Notes under the pieces: model-generated
Seen by the model: the letters and a program-made list of their open reading frames with translations, nothing else
What the model was told of the DNA's origin: nothing
The model's database searches: none
NCBI RefSeq assembly: GCF_001548375.1
Contig: NZ_AP017295.1
Coordinates: forward strand, 6,152,001 to 6,216,000
DNA: 64,000 bases
Reading direction: 5' to 3'
Source: Nostoc sp. NIES-3756
GTDB lineage: Bacteria; Cyanobacteriota; Cyanobacteriia; Cyanobacteriales; Nostocaceae
Shown here: positions 9,025 through 17,544 of the stretch, piece after piece
Numbering within the stretch: the stretch's first letter is position 1
How the letters are laid out: each line of letters starts with the position of its first letter
Translations under genes and position numbers: made by a program

Positions 9025-10140
9025 TGTTCCACCAACACTTTTTCAAACACATAATCAAATTGCATAAAGTTAGCAGGACATCAACCAATCAAGTAAAATC
9101 TTGATGGCCGTATTTTGCTATGGCAAACCTTTCCGTAGAGTTTTAATTCTCTTTGCCCAACGGATTTACTATTTAATTGATTTTGCAGACTATACATTCG
9201 ACAACACTTGAATCACTAACATAGCGATTCAAGCTACTTGTCTTAGCAGCCTACCTAGTCCGCTTGATTTTTCATAACATCTTTATCGCCAGAGCTATGC
9301 TCACGCTCAACGTAAGCTAAAAAATGCAGCAACTTCTCCAAGAGAGTTACCTAGCTCTGAGTAAAGAGTTTTCATCGTCAATAAAGAAAGCAAGAAAAGA
9401 CTTTCTTGATTCTCACCTTAACGATGCACTATTTTCGACTCACCACACCAAGCAAGTAGCATCACTTAAAAAGCAACGTACCAGTGAGGGGTGAATACTT
9501 GAAAAATTTAAAATCCTTACATTTTAGAGTAACACAATAACCCCAGATTTGAAGCTAATTTTGAGGCTAAATTTCAAATTTTCTACATGGTTACACAGAG
9601 GTAAGAAAAACTTACTCTTAACCTCAAAATAACTCATCTGTAAGAAGTAATAGTGAAGACAAAAAATGTACCTCTATGGTTGTATTCAAGGCCACTAAAG
9701 ATGTGTATTGCTCAACTCAAATTTGCGATATCTACGAATTAAACGAAAATAACAAAGACTATTTGTTAAGACAGCCAAAGTATAATCACTTACAAAGAAA
9801 ATTGCATTACGGAGGATACGGTAGTAATTCCAATTAAATACCAACAAATGAGAACAGGTAAATAAAAAGTTGTAGAAAAAACCGAACTAGAACTACATAA
9901 AGGTTTAAACTCTCCTGCCCTCCGGGTACTCTCCAAGAACCCCTTCGGGGAACGCCACTTTGCCATCTCGGCAAAAGCCTTCGCGTAGCGTCTCGAAGAA
10001 AAGACGGCAAGTGGACTCACCTCCTGCCTTTGAGAGAAAATGAGAATCTCTAAACCAAAACCTTGCACTAGCACAGGGTTATCTTAAAATGAGTATAGGA
10101 TATGTAAACTTTCGTAACCTAAGTCTGAGTCCGCCAATCC
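9025..10140. other. Long structured intergenic region upstream of sds
   Basis: About 1.1 kb contain no convincing gene. Several inverted repeats occur. One is a nested hairpin at about 9185-9263 with inner arms CTTGAATC/GATTCAAG and outer arms GACAA/TTGTC and ACTA/TAGT. A second is GGCAAA...TTTGCC near 9121-9157. From 9905 to 10020 there is Nostoc-type interspersed repeat sequence with CCCCTTCGGGG and CTTCGCGTAGCG motifs. A minus-strand frame of 94 codons (9790-10074) runs through that repeat and is not believed. No tRNA, tmRNA or RNase P RNA signature was found. A structured small RNA is possible. Confidence 0.5.
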
Positions 10141-11112
10141 ATGACCCCAGCCACCTCCCTGTTTACCCCTGTGGAAGCAGACCTGCGAATACTAGCAGAT
10201 AACCTGAAACAGCTCGTCGGAAATCGCCACCCCATTTTATTTGCGGCAGCCGAACATCTTTTCGGAGCTGGGGGAAAGCGTATCAGGCCAGCAATCGTGC
10301 TGCTGATATCAAGAGCCACAATGTTAGATCAAGAGATTACGCCACGTCACCGCCGCCTAGCCGAGATTACAGAAATGATTCACACGGCAAGCTTAGTACA
10401 TGACGACGTGGTAGATGAATCAGAAGTACGGCGAGGTGTACCCACCGTTCACAGTTTGTTTGGCAATCGCATCGCCATTTTGGCAGGAGATTTCTTATTT
10501 GCTCAATCTTCCTGGTATTTAGCAAATTTAGATAACTTGGAGGTGGTAAAACTCCTCTCAGAAGTCATTATGGATTTGGCTACAGGGGAGATTCAGCAGG
10601 GGCTAAACCGATTCGACGCTAGTATTTCCCTGGAAACGTACCTCAACAAGAGCTACTACAAGACTGCTTCCCTAATTGCCAACAGTTCCAAAGCTGCTGG
10701 TTTACTAAGTGAAGTGTCAAGAGAAACCGCCGATCATCTCTATGGCTATGGTCGCCATTTGGGCATAGCATTTCAGATTGTTGATGACATTTTAGATTTC
10801 ACCAGCACTACAGACACTCTTGGTAAACCAGCAGGGTCAGACCTCATAAGTGGTAATCTCACCGCGCCAGTTTTATATGCTCTGGCGGAAAAACCATACT
10901 TAGAGGTGCTAATTGAGCGCGAGTTTGCTCAACAAGGAGATTTAGAGCAAGCACTAGAACTAATCCAAAATAGTCAAGGCATACAGCAGGCGCGAGATTT
11001 GGCGGCTCACCACACTAAGTTAGCAATTGAGCATTTAGCGACTCTGCCAACTTCAGAATCTCACCAAGCACTGATCAATATAGCTGAATACACACTAAGC
11101 CGATTGTATTAG
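10141..11112 (+). CDS. sds: Solanesyl (all-trans polyprenyl) diphosphate synthase
   Basis: The 323-residue trans-prenyltransferase builds the long isoprenoid tail (C45 in cyanobacteria) used for plastoquinone. It has the first Asp-rich motif DDVVDES (after HTASLVH), the GGKRIRPA region near residue 44, and the second Asp-rich motif DDILDF. These identify an E-type polyprenyl synthase with Mg-diphosphate binding. ATG at 10141 gives the usual length. It ends at a strong bidirectional terminator shared with the convergent gene. The exact chain length cannot be read from sequence; solanesyl is the usual cyanobacterial assignment. Confidence 0.9.
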   Translation: MTPATSLFTPVEADLRILADNLKQLVGNRHPILFAAAEHLFGAGGKRIRPAIVLLISRATMLDQEITPRHRRLAEITEMIHTASLVHDDVVDESEVRRGVPTVHSLFGNRIAILAGDFLFAQSSWYLANLDNLEVVKLLSEVIMDLATGEIQQGLNRFDASISLETYLNKSYYKTASLIANSSKAAGLLSEVSRETADHLYGYGRHLGIAFQIVDDILDFTSTTDTLGKPAGSDLISGNLTAPVLYALAEKPYLEVLIEREFAQQGDLEQALELIQNSQGIQQARDLAAHHTKLAIEHLATLPTSESHQALINIAEYTLSRLY

Positions 11113-11160
11113 TAGCCTTTAGAATTTTTGTTTTAAAATTAGCGATTCTTGACATTTGCA

Positions 11161-11207
11161 TTTTTGGGTGTGGGATGTATTGAAAAAATCCCACACCCAA
11201 AATTTTT
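11161..11207. terminator. Bidirectional rho-independent terminator
   Basis: A perfect 10-bp stem GGGTGTGGGA (11166-11175) / TCCCACACCC (11189-11198) is flanked by TTTTT on the left and AAAATTTTTT on the right. It can therefore stop transcription from sds and from the convergent minus-strand gene. Confidence 0.88.
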
Positions 11208-11680
11208 TAGGCAATGTTTGGGGGTATGGATTTAGGCGATCGCAGCTTTTTTAGCTCTCTGTGTATACGTTTTTGGAAATCATCACGCCGGACTTCGTAT
11301 GTATGAGTGGTTTTACCCGGCGTTTCCAAAAAAACGATACTATCTACGGGTTCTAATGCCACTAATTGGAACAAAATGTGGGTAGATGGGGTAATTACCG
11401 ACCCAAGGTGAGGGTCTAGCCCAGCATCTGAGATCAAAGAAATATCCTGTATGGTAGGGAAAGCGTAAACAACACGCTTTTCGATTCCTGGGCTTGCTCG
11501 ATGCTTCAACGTAGTTAAGACCCAGCTACCTTCCGAATCTTGAAGAATGTAGTACTGGGAATGACGCAATTTTTGAGCGATCGCCACAAGCAAAGGAGCA
11601 ATTGCTGCCACAAGATTTGGTGTTACACCATCATTGGGTGCATTGTTAATCAGCAATTGTATTTGTGCTTCTAAATCCAT
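11207..11680 (-). CDS. Conserved hypothetical cyanobacterial protein
   Basis: A product of 157 residues starts MDLEAQIQLLINNAP (ATG at 11680; TTG at 11692 would add four residues). It is a soluble, mixed alpha/beta protein with no membrane helix or signal peptide. The middle holds VVAAIAPLLVAIAQKL-like helix and strands around QYYILQDSEGSWVLTTL. The C-terminus is basic (RELKKLRSPK). I do not recognise a domain. Its coding strand is opposite to hetZ, and the putative HetR site and -10 element for hetZ lie inside it. Function unknown. Confidence 0.7.
   Translation of the reverse strand: MDLEAQIQLLINNAPNDGVTPNLVAAIAPLLVAIAQKLRHSQYYILQDSEGSWVLTTLKHRASPGIEKRVVYAFPTIQDISLISDAGLDPHLGSVITPSTHILFQLVALEPVDSIVFLETPGKTTHTYEVRRDDFQKRIHRELKKLRSPKSIPPNIA
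11408..11462 (+). promoter_or_regulatory. Putative HetR-binding site and promoter for hetZ
   Basis: TGAGGGTCTAGCCCAGC at about 11409-11425 closely matches the published HetR recognition core GGGTCTAACCC with dyad symmetry. A TATGGT -10-like hexamer follows at 11450-11455. A transcription start near 11462 would be about 425 bases before the hetZ ATG, which matches what I recall for Anabaena hetZ. The site lies inside the opposite-strand gene. It is inferred by motif match, not measured. Confidence 0.6.
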
Positions 11681-11886
11681 ATTACTTGTCAACGACTCCT
11701 GGGTAATAGCAATACATTTATCAAAATGTGATCTATTCCATCAGACTTGGGAATAATAAAATCAACCACATCCTCATGGCAGGATTGGTATGCGTTTAGT
11801 GTATACGCAAAACCATCAAGCCAATACCCAAGGTCGTCGCAGGTTGTTTATAAAGTTTATGTTAGGGTCTAGTGAATATCGACACT

Positions 11887-13092
11887 ATGAATTCAGCCGC
11901 AACTGCAACTATTCCAACCGCAAATCTTCTAGAAGAAAACTCTATTGGTGTGGAGGTAATCTTTAAACTGGTTTATCAGGAGTTTAAACAGTTTACCAAA
12001 GCTTCAGACCAAAATTGTCATGATGTAGCAAATCGTATCACTACAGAAGTATACCGGATTTGTACCGAAAGTAAACGGATTCAAGCTTCTGGTGCTATAG
12101 AAAATTCAGCCATGACCCTAGCCAAGCATCGGCTACAACAATGTTTGAGATATTATCAACAAGGTTCTAACCGAGGCAGGGTGGAACTCCACAGTACACT
12201 CAGCGCTATTATTTATCGATACATTAATCCCCCTCAGCGCCAATTAAGTTACCAAGGGCGACTGACTATCATAGAAGATTTCTTACAAAGTTTTTATTTA
12301 GAAGCATTAAATGCTTTCCGCCGCGAAAATCAACTAGGCCCTACATACCGTCCCCAAACTCTGCTGGAATTGTCAGAGTATATGGCATTTACCGAGCGCT
12401 ATGGTAAGCGCCGGATTCCCTTACCAGGACGGCAACAACAGTTAATTATCCTGCGGGCGCAAACCTTTTCCCAACAGCAACCCCCAGAAGCCAACGTTGA
12501 TATCGAACAAGCAGCCGAAGGTAGTTCTAATGAAGGTGATGGTTCTTGGGAGGAGCCAGCCGTACAGCGATTGCGCTCTGCTATGGCTACCCAACCAGCA
12601 CCAGAACCCGAAGAAGATACCCTACGTTCTGTAGTCATTACAGAATTAATGGACTATTTGGAGCAAAGGCAACAATCTGACTGTGCTGATTACTTTTCCC
12701 TCCGTCTTCAGGACATGTCAGCTCAAGAAATTGAGAACGTTTTAGGATTAACACCACGTCAGCGAGATTACTTACAACAACGCTTTAAGTATCATTTGAT
12801 TCGGTTCGCTTTGTTACATCGTTGGGAATTAGTTCACGAATGGTTAGAGGCTTCTTTGCATACTAATTTGGGCTTAACTCCCCAACAGTGGCAAGCCTAC
12901 ACTGACCAACTAGACGAGAAACAACGGTCTTTATTAGACTTGAAACAACAAGGTCAACCAGATGAAAAAATTGCCAAAACTTTAGGGTTATCAATGGCAC
13001 AACTACAGAAGCGGTGGTTTAAGATTTTGGAACAAGCTTGGGAAATTCGTAATTCCTTAGTGTCCGGATCAAGTGCATCTACTCATGAATAG
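11887..13092 (+). CDS. hetZ: Heterocyst differentiation regulator HetZ
   Basis: The 401-residue protein (from ATG at 11887, product MNSAATATIPTANLLEE) is recognised as HetZ, an early positive regulator of heterocyst differentiation acting with HetR. Two helical blocks are visible: an N-terminal region with many Arg/Gln (QGSNRGRVELHSTLSAIIYRY) and a C-terminal region with two helix-turn-helix-like segments (AQEIENVLGLTPRQRDYLQQ and DEKIAKTLGLSMAQLQKRW) resembling sigma-4-type DNA-binding folds. An Ala/Pro/Glu-rich linker joins them. GTG at 11872 would add five residues; the ATG form matches the length I recall. patU fragments follow on the same strand. Expression likely depends on the HetR-like site far upstream. 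Confidence 0.88.
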   Translation: MNSAATATIPTANLLEENSIGVEVIFKLVYQEFKQFTKASDQNCHDVANRITTEVYRICTESKRIQASGAIENSAMTLAKHRLQQCLRYYQQGSNRGRVELHSTLSAIIYRYINPPQRQLSYQGRLTIIEDFLQSFYLEALNAFRRENQLGPTYRPQTLLELSEYMAFTERYGKRRIPLPGRQQQLIILRAQTFSQQQPPEANVDIEQAAEGSSNEGDGSWEEPAVQRLRSAMATQPAPEPEEDTLRSVVITELMDYLEQRQQSDCADYFSLRLQDMSAQEIENVLGLTPRQRDYLQQRFKYHLIRFALLHRWELVHEWLEASLHTNLGLTPQQWQAYTDQLDEKQRSLLDLKQQGQPDEKIAKTLGLSMAQLQKRWFKILEQAWEIRNSLVSGSSASTHE

Positions 13093-13186
13093 TGACTCAG
13101 AATCCTTACAAAAGTACTTACTCGGTTTGTTGGCATACACTGTCAACAAACACGAAAATAGTAGGAAAGTTGTCAGGAATCGCTAG
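13085..13186 (+). CDS. patU5: Small patU5-like ORF
   Basis: A 33-residue frame starting MNSDSESLQKYLLGLLAY overlaps the last 8 bases of hetZ and stops at TAG 13184-13186. Its position between hetZ and patU3 matches patU5 of Anabaena PCC 7120, where the single patU of Nostoc punctiforme is split. The overlapping start suggests translational coupling with hetZ. The assignment rests on position and a partly remembered gene organisation, so it is tentative. It could also be a non-functional 5' remnant. Confidence 0.5.
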   Translation: MNSDSESLQKYLLGLLAYTVNKHENSRKVVRNR

Positions 13187-13281
13187 GGAACATCTTGATC
13201 AATTAACCTGCTACTTGACGAAGTAGTCAGCGTAACTGGAAAAGATAGCCCCAAACCTTTTGATTAGGAGAAATTCCTACT

Positions 13282-14055
13282 GTGCAAGAACGTTTTCAAT
13301 CCGTCCTTAAGCGTCGGTTACAAATTCACATCGAAAATAACCCACCCCTCTTCCCTTGGGAAAGTCAAATAGTTGATTACCCAGATTATGTAGAAGAGCC
13401 ATCATTTGCTTTAACTCCTAATTGGGGATGGTTAGCCCAGCAAGCAAAGCTGAACTTACCTGTCACCTTACCGGAGAAAGTTTTTCAAGAAATCTTGGAA
13501 AAATGCCAGCAGATGGTGACATCTTCTCTACCCTTGGGCGCAAAGTTAGTCCAGGTAGTAGAGGGTTTCTTTCCTAACGAGTCACAAACAATTAATGACT
13601 TAGCTGGGTTAGTACTGCGAACCAGTTATAGATCGTCTGAAATGGACACCATGCCTAATATTCAGAGCGATTACGCAGACTTGGAACTTCGCCAACAAAT
13701 GGCTTTGTCTTTGCTAGCGGCGAAACACCTGCTAAGTAACTTGACTCTACCAGTTTCACCAGATCAACCAGTCGTAGAAAGGCTTTGGCTAACTAGCCTT
13801 GGGGCTTTAACTTTGCGCGTAGAATACTACACCAAAGATGATGTTACCCAGTTAGTTGTCCACAGCGATTTACCAACTCAGGGAATTTTGACATTGCAAG
13901 GTAATGGTAGTATTGCGATGGCGCAATCGTCAACCCCAGGATGCTTAAGTGTAGAGTTAACCAGCAAACAACCTCAAACAAGTTACACATTAGAGGTTGA
14001 TTGTCCAGAACTCGATCAGCAACCTTTGCTATTTGTTATTAATCCCACAATCTAG
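13282..14055 (+). CDS. patU3: Heterocyst pattern protein PatU3
   Basis: A 257-residue protein starts at GTG 13282 (MQERFQSVLKRRLQIHIENN), with an AGGAGAAAT ribosome site 10 bases upstream. Position just after hetZ and the small overlapping ORF identifies it as PatU3, the 3' part of patU, which acts against HetZ in setting heterocyst spacing. It has no signal peptide or membrane helix. The N-terminal half is helical and Leu-rich (ADLELRQQMALSLLAAKHLL). The C-terminal half is beta-rich (LTLRVEYYTKDDVTQLVVHS). No known domain is recognised. Biochemical function is not established. Confidence 0.75.
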   Translation: MQERFQSVLKRRLQIHIENNPPLFPWESQIVDYPDYVEEPSFALTPNWGWLAQQAKLNLPVTLPEKVFQEILEKCQQMVTSSLPLGAKLVQVVEGFFPNESQTINDLAGLVLRTSYRSSEMDTMPNIQSDYADLELRQQMALSLLAAKHLLSNLTLPVSPDQPVVERLWLTSLGALTLRVEYYTKDDVTQLVVHSDLPTQGILTLQGNGSIAMAQSSTPGCLSVELTSKQPQTSYTLEVDCPELDQQPLLFVINPTI

Positions 14056-14384
14056 CGAAAATTACCACCGCTAGCATTAGATGAAGGCAAGAGGCAAAAG
14101 GCAATACAAGTTCTGGTATCCGCTTTTTAACTCTTTTTAACTAGTTATTTGTGTCAAGCTGCACTAGTTAAATAATGCCAAACATCAATAATTTTGCAGC
14201 TAACTAATTTTTTCTCAGTCAAGGGTCATTAGGGCTTCTACAATAACCCGCAGCGAGAATGAAAATTTACGACTTACCTAATACTCCCAAAAGTTGCTTT
14301 CGGGGAGTTCCTGTTTTCTTAGAGGAACTTCCCGAAAGTTTGTATCTGTAAAGCATCTACTTTATTTCTTTGCTGACAATTGAA
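14056..14384. other. Spacer with hairpin between patU3 and the transglutaminase-like gene
   Basis: This 329-bp stretch holds no gene. Its main feature is a 15-bp stem-loop: CTTTCGGGGAGTTCC (14297-14311) pairs with GGAACTTCCCGAAAG (14324-14338) around a 12-base loop, followed by TTTGTATC. It may terminate patU3 or act in the leader of the next gene. Confidence 0.6.
14297..14345 (+). terminator. Strong stem-loop, probable terminator or attenuator
   Basis: The 15-bp stem contains one G-T wobble and a 12-base loop. The downstream U-run is short (TTTGT), so termination efficiency is uncertain. The distance to the next start codon (about 45 bp) makes a leader role possible as well. Confidence 0.55.
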
Positions 14385-16733
14385 ATGTTTAAATTAACCA
14401 GGTTCAATCAATTTTGGCCTTTAAGAGTCAGTCTGGATTGGCGAAAAAATACCCAGGGTTCGCCATTGATGGAAGTAGAAGATTCCATTCCTTTGCGGGT
14501 ACTAGTGCTAGCGTTGGTAATTATCGGCATAGCAGCAATGGATATTGCTGCTTCCACCACATTTAGTTTTTGGGCAGTACCAATAAGTGTGGTGGGTACG
14601 GTTTGGGGTTATTATTATCGCCGCAAAGCTAATGTTCCTATTAAGTTTTGCATTGCGATCGGTATGTTAGCGGCACTAGGTGCTTTTTTTGGGCGATTAT
14701 TTGGTGAATTAAATGATACGCGCTTGGCTTTAGCAGAGTTGCTAATACAACTACAAGTCCTCCACAGTTTTGATGTACCCCGGCGTAAAGACTTGGGTTA
14801 CTCGATTGTGATCGGGTTGATTTTATTAGGTGTAGCAGCAACATTAAGTCAAACCCTGGCATTTGCGCCTGTACTACTATTATTTTTAGCGATCGCTCTC
14901 CCCACGTTAGTCTTTAATTACCGTTCACAATTGGGAATAGAAAAGTCCAAAGTCCAAAGTCCAAAGTCCAAAGAAAAGAAGTTATCTGCTGGGGTTCCTA
15001 GCTATTTTTTATTGTTTGCTGTAGTTGTGGGGTTGGGGTTGGTGGTTTTTGCTTTGTTACCCCGATTCCCTGGTTATCAACTGCGGACTTTTCCTGTTAG
15101 TTCTCCTATCGAGGTTAATCAGAGTTTTACTGGTCGCTCTATTATTAATCCTGGTTATGTTCGTCAAGGTAATGCTGATAACCAAGGTAATGGTAGAGGT
15201 AATAGTAATCAGCAAAATCAAAATGGTGAACCAGGGAAGGTAGATAATGATTTCTATTACGGGTTCAATAGTCAGATAAATCAAAACCTGCGGGGAGAGA
15301 TGAAACCCAAGGTGGTGATGCGAGTGCGATCGCAGGCGGAGGGATTCTGGCGTGTGTTGGCTTTTGATCGTTATACGGGTAAGGGTTGGGAAATTTCCCG
15401 TAATGATGATGTGACAACAATTAAGCGATCGCCTTGGTCTTATCAAATATATATTCCACCAGCACCAATATCTGGCAAAACTAGGGAAGTAGTGCAGACT
15501 TACACTGTGGTATCGGACTTGCCTAACCTAATTCCCGCCCTATCTTATCCCAAGGAAGTTTATTTTCCGACACCGATGATCGCCGTTGATAAGGAAGGGG
15601 GGTTACGCGCACCTGTCGGCTTATCAGAAGACCTTACCTATACAGTAATTTCTGATGTTCCTTACCGCGATCGCACTTTACTAGGACAAGCTGGTAACGA
15701 TTATCCTCAAAATATCAAGAAACATTATTTGCAAATTCCACCAGAAATTGCTGCCAAAGTTAAGCAGCGTACTGAAGAAATCCTGGCGGAATACAGTCAA
15801 CAACTGGTATGGAAGTCTGATACTCCCAAGACTCTCAATTCTAATTATGAAAAGGTGCTGTATTTAGCCCAGTACCTTAAGCAACATTATTCCACACCTG
15901 AAAATCCGTTCGGGTTTCCCCATTTGAGTGATAACGAGGACTTAGTAGAGGCATTTTTATTCAAGCATAAAGGCGGTTATCCAGACCACTTTTCTACAGT
16001 TCTCACTGTAATGCTACGGTCTATCGGCATTCCCGCGCGGTTAGTTGCAGGTTTTAGTCCGGGAGAGTTTAATCCATTTACCGGGATGTATGTTGTGCGT
16101 AACACCGATGCTTACGCAATGACGGAAGTGTATTTCCCTAAATATGGTTGGTTTGCTTTTGACCCTATTCCCAATCATCCCTTAATTCCCCCATCGATTG
16201 AGGATGTACAGACTTTTAGTGTGCTGCGGCAATTTTGGCAATGGGTGGCTGGGTGGCTACCTTCTCCCGTGACAGGTTTACTAAATAATATATTCGGTAC
16301 ATTATTTAGTTGGATTGGTAAAGCGATCGCTTGGTTTTTGCGTCTGTTTACTCAAGGTTGGTTTGGGGTATTAACTGGTTTAATTGTGGGAACAAGCACA
16401 GCATTTCTTGCTTGGCTGGGTTGGACGCAGTGGAAACAATGGCGTACTCGTCGCTGGTTAGGTAAACTACCACCAATGGAAAGCCTATATCAACAAATGC
16501 TGCAATGGACAGCCCAAAAAGGTTTAGGTAAACATCCAGCCCAAACACCCCTGGAGTATGCCAAAGTATCATATCAGCATCATGGAACGACAACTGCCCA
16601 AATCATTGATGAGATTTGTCAAGCCTATGTTAGTTGGCGGTACGGTGGGCAAAAACCTAACCTAAATCAACTGCGCCAAAGATGGGAACAGATGAAAAAA
16701 GCAAGTGGCGATCGCGTAAATAGTGGATTGTAG
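14385..16733 (+). CDS. Transglutaminase-like membrane protein with degenerate active site
   Basis: A 782-residue membrane protein from ATG 14385 (MFKLTRFNQF; TTG at 14370 would add five residues). The N-terminal TgpA/DUF3488-like region has about six hydrophobic segments (residues 35-180, then about 210-230). A periplasmic transglutaminase-like core follows at about 500-600, then one further helix near 655-680 and a C-terminal DUF4129-like cytosolic tail. The core motif GGYPDHFSTVLTVMLR has Pro533 where the catalytic Cys is expected. DAYAMTEVYF has Tyr577 in place of His. Asp593 (FAFDPIP) remains. It is therefore likely a non-catalytic relative. A heptamer repeat is embedded in frame at 14943-14976. 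Function unknown, perhaps binding envelope proteins or peptidoglycan. Confidence 0.85.
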   Translation: MFKLTRFNQFWPLRVSLDWRKNTQGSPLMEVEDSIPLRVLVLALVIIGIAAMDIAASTTFSFWAVPISVVGTVWGYYYRRKANVPIKFCIAIGMLAALGAFFGRLFGELNDTRLALAELLIQLQVLHSFDVPRRKDLGYSIVIGLILLGVAATLSQTLAFAPVLLLFLAIALPTLVFNYRSQLGIEKSKVQSPKSKEKKLSAGVPSYFLLFAVVVGLGLVVFALLPRFPGYQLRTFPVSSPIEVNQSFTGRSIINPGYVRQGNADNQGNGRGNSNQQNQNGEPGKVDNDFYYGFNSQINQNLRGEMKPKVVMRVRSQAEGFWRVLAFDRYTGKGWEISRNDDVTTIKRSPWSYQIYIPPAPISGKTREVVQTYTVVSDLPNLIPALSYPKEVYFPTPMIAVDKEGGLRAPVGLSEDLTYTVISDVPYRDRTLLGQAGNDYPQNIKKHYLQIPPEIAAKVKQRTEEILAEYSQQLVWKSDTPKTLNSNYEKVLYLAQYLKQHYSTPENPFGFPHLSDNEDLVEAFLFKHKGGYPDHFSTVLTVMLRSIGIPARLVAGFSPGEFNPFTGMYVVRNTDAYAMTEVYFPKYGWFAFDPIPNHPLIPPSIEDVQTFSVLRQFWQWVAGWLPSPVTGLLNNIFGTLFSWIGKAIAWFLRLFTQGWFGVLTGLIVGTSTAFLAWLGWTQWKQWRTRRWLGKLPPMESLYQQMLQWTAQKGLGKHPAQTPLEYAKVSYQHHGTTTAQIIDEICQAYVSWRYGGQKPNLNQLRQRWEQMKKASGDRVNSGL
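14943..14976. repeat. In-frame AAAGTCC heptamer array
   Basis: About four tandem copies of AAAGTCC encode KSKVQSPKSKEKK in the cytoplasmic loop after the early membrane helices. This is the same class of heptamer seen between genes, here tolerated inside a coding region. Array length is not a multiple of three per unit, so three units restore frame. Confidence 0.85.
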
Positions 16734-16754
16734 CTACTTTGCTTAAGCTGTTAG

Positions 16755-16794
16755 GTTGAGGGTGAAACGGCACAACTTCTACTTCACCCTCAAC
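16755..16794. terminator. Stem-loop between convergent genes
   Basis: GTTGAGGGTGAA (16755-16766) pairs perfectly with TTCACCCTCAAC (16783-16794) around a 16-base loop. There is no U-run on the plus strand, only AAACTTTGC. It lies between the convergent transglutaminase-like gene and the next minus-strand gene and may protect both 3' ends. Confidence 0.55.
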
Positions 16795-16854
16795 AAACTT
16801 TGCATTTTGGGGTTAATCTTAATTCGTTGTGACTCGAAGTTGTGGAATATTAAT

Positions 16855-17544
16855 TTAATCAGAAGGACGACCAGGGAGATCAAGATAACGAGTTAACCAT
16901 AAAGGCTCTTTATCTTTACGTTTTACATAAGCAATGATTGTAAACTCACCCCAAAGATTTAACCATAACTCAAACTGGTTGTTCTTTGCTTCTGTAGCAA
17001 TCACTTGGTGGCTAAAGCTTTCATGCAAACGATAAATAACCTTTTCACATTCATTAAAGTGATGTTCTGTGTACGCCTCTAGCCACACTTTAACCCGGTA
17101 TTTTTCTCTTGGATTTTCTGTTCTTGGGGTAATTATTTCAGATGTATGAAGTAAGTAAACTTCTTCAGTAATACCTTTAGAATACTGTTGATAATTTAAG
17201 ACTTGCTGATGCTGGTTCTCAGGAACAGTAATTCCTTCGGTTCCTTCTGAAGTTGCTGTTGCTACTTGTTGGCTCGTAATTGCAGGAGGTGCGCCTAACG
17301 AAAAAGTGCCTGCTTGAATAGGAGAACCCTGTTGTACTCTTTTCACAAAGGCACTGAACAATTCACCCAACTGCAATTTAAAGTTACGGTTAATATAGCT
17401 AATTAGCATAGTCCAGAAGAAAATCCATGCCAAGGTTTGGAAAAGGGGAACCCAGCCAGAGTCAAGCATTCCTCCTCTTACATTTGTTAGGGATGATGGA
17501 GATTGATTTGACTGAGCAATATAAACACTGTTAAATTCTTCCAT
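16855..17544 (-). CDS. Hypothetical single-pass membrane protein
   Basis: The 229-residue product has one transmembrane helix at about residues 31-50 (VPLFQTLAWIFFWTMLISYI). A basic juxtamembrane stretch (NRNFKLQLGELF) and a long soluble domain of about 170 residues follow. The soluble part begins with a low-complexity Thr/Gln/Ala linker and continues as a mixed domain (YRVKVWLEAYTEHHFNECEK). I recognise no family. The charged end (YVKRKDKEPLWLTRYLDLPG) is likely cytosolic. The gene is monocistronic and convergent with its left neighbour. Confidence 0.7.
   Translation of the reverse strand: MEEFNSVYIAQSNQSPSSLTNVRGGMLDSGWVPLFQTLAWIFFWTMLISYINRNFKLQLGELFSAFVKRVQQGSPIQAGTFSLGAPPAITSQQVATATSEGTEGITVPENQHQQVLNYQQYSKGITEEVYLLHTSEIITPRTENPREKYRVKVWLEAYTEHHFNECEKVIYRLHESFSHQVIATEAKNNQFELWLNLWGEFTIIAYVKRKDKEPLWLTRYLDLPGRPSD

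Noticed and set aside
9790..10074. 94-codon minus-strand ORF upstream of sds
   Set aside because: It runs through interspersed repeat sequence (CCCCTTCGGGG, CTTCGCGTAGCG) and shows no motif or ribosome site.
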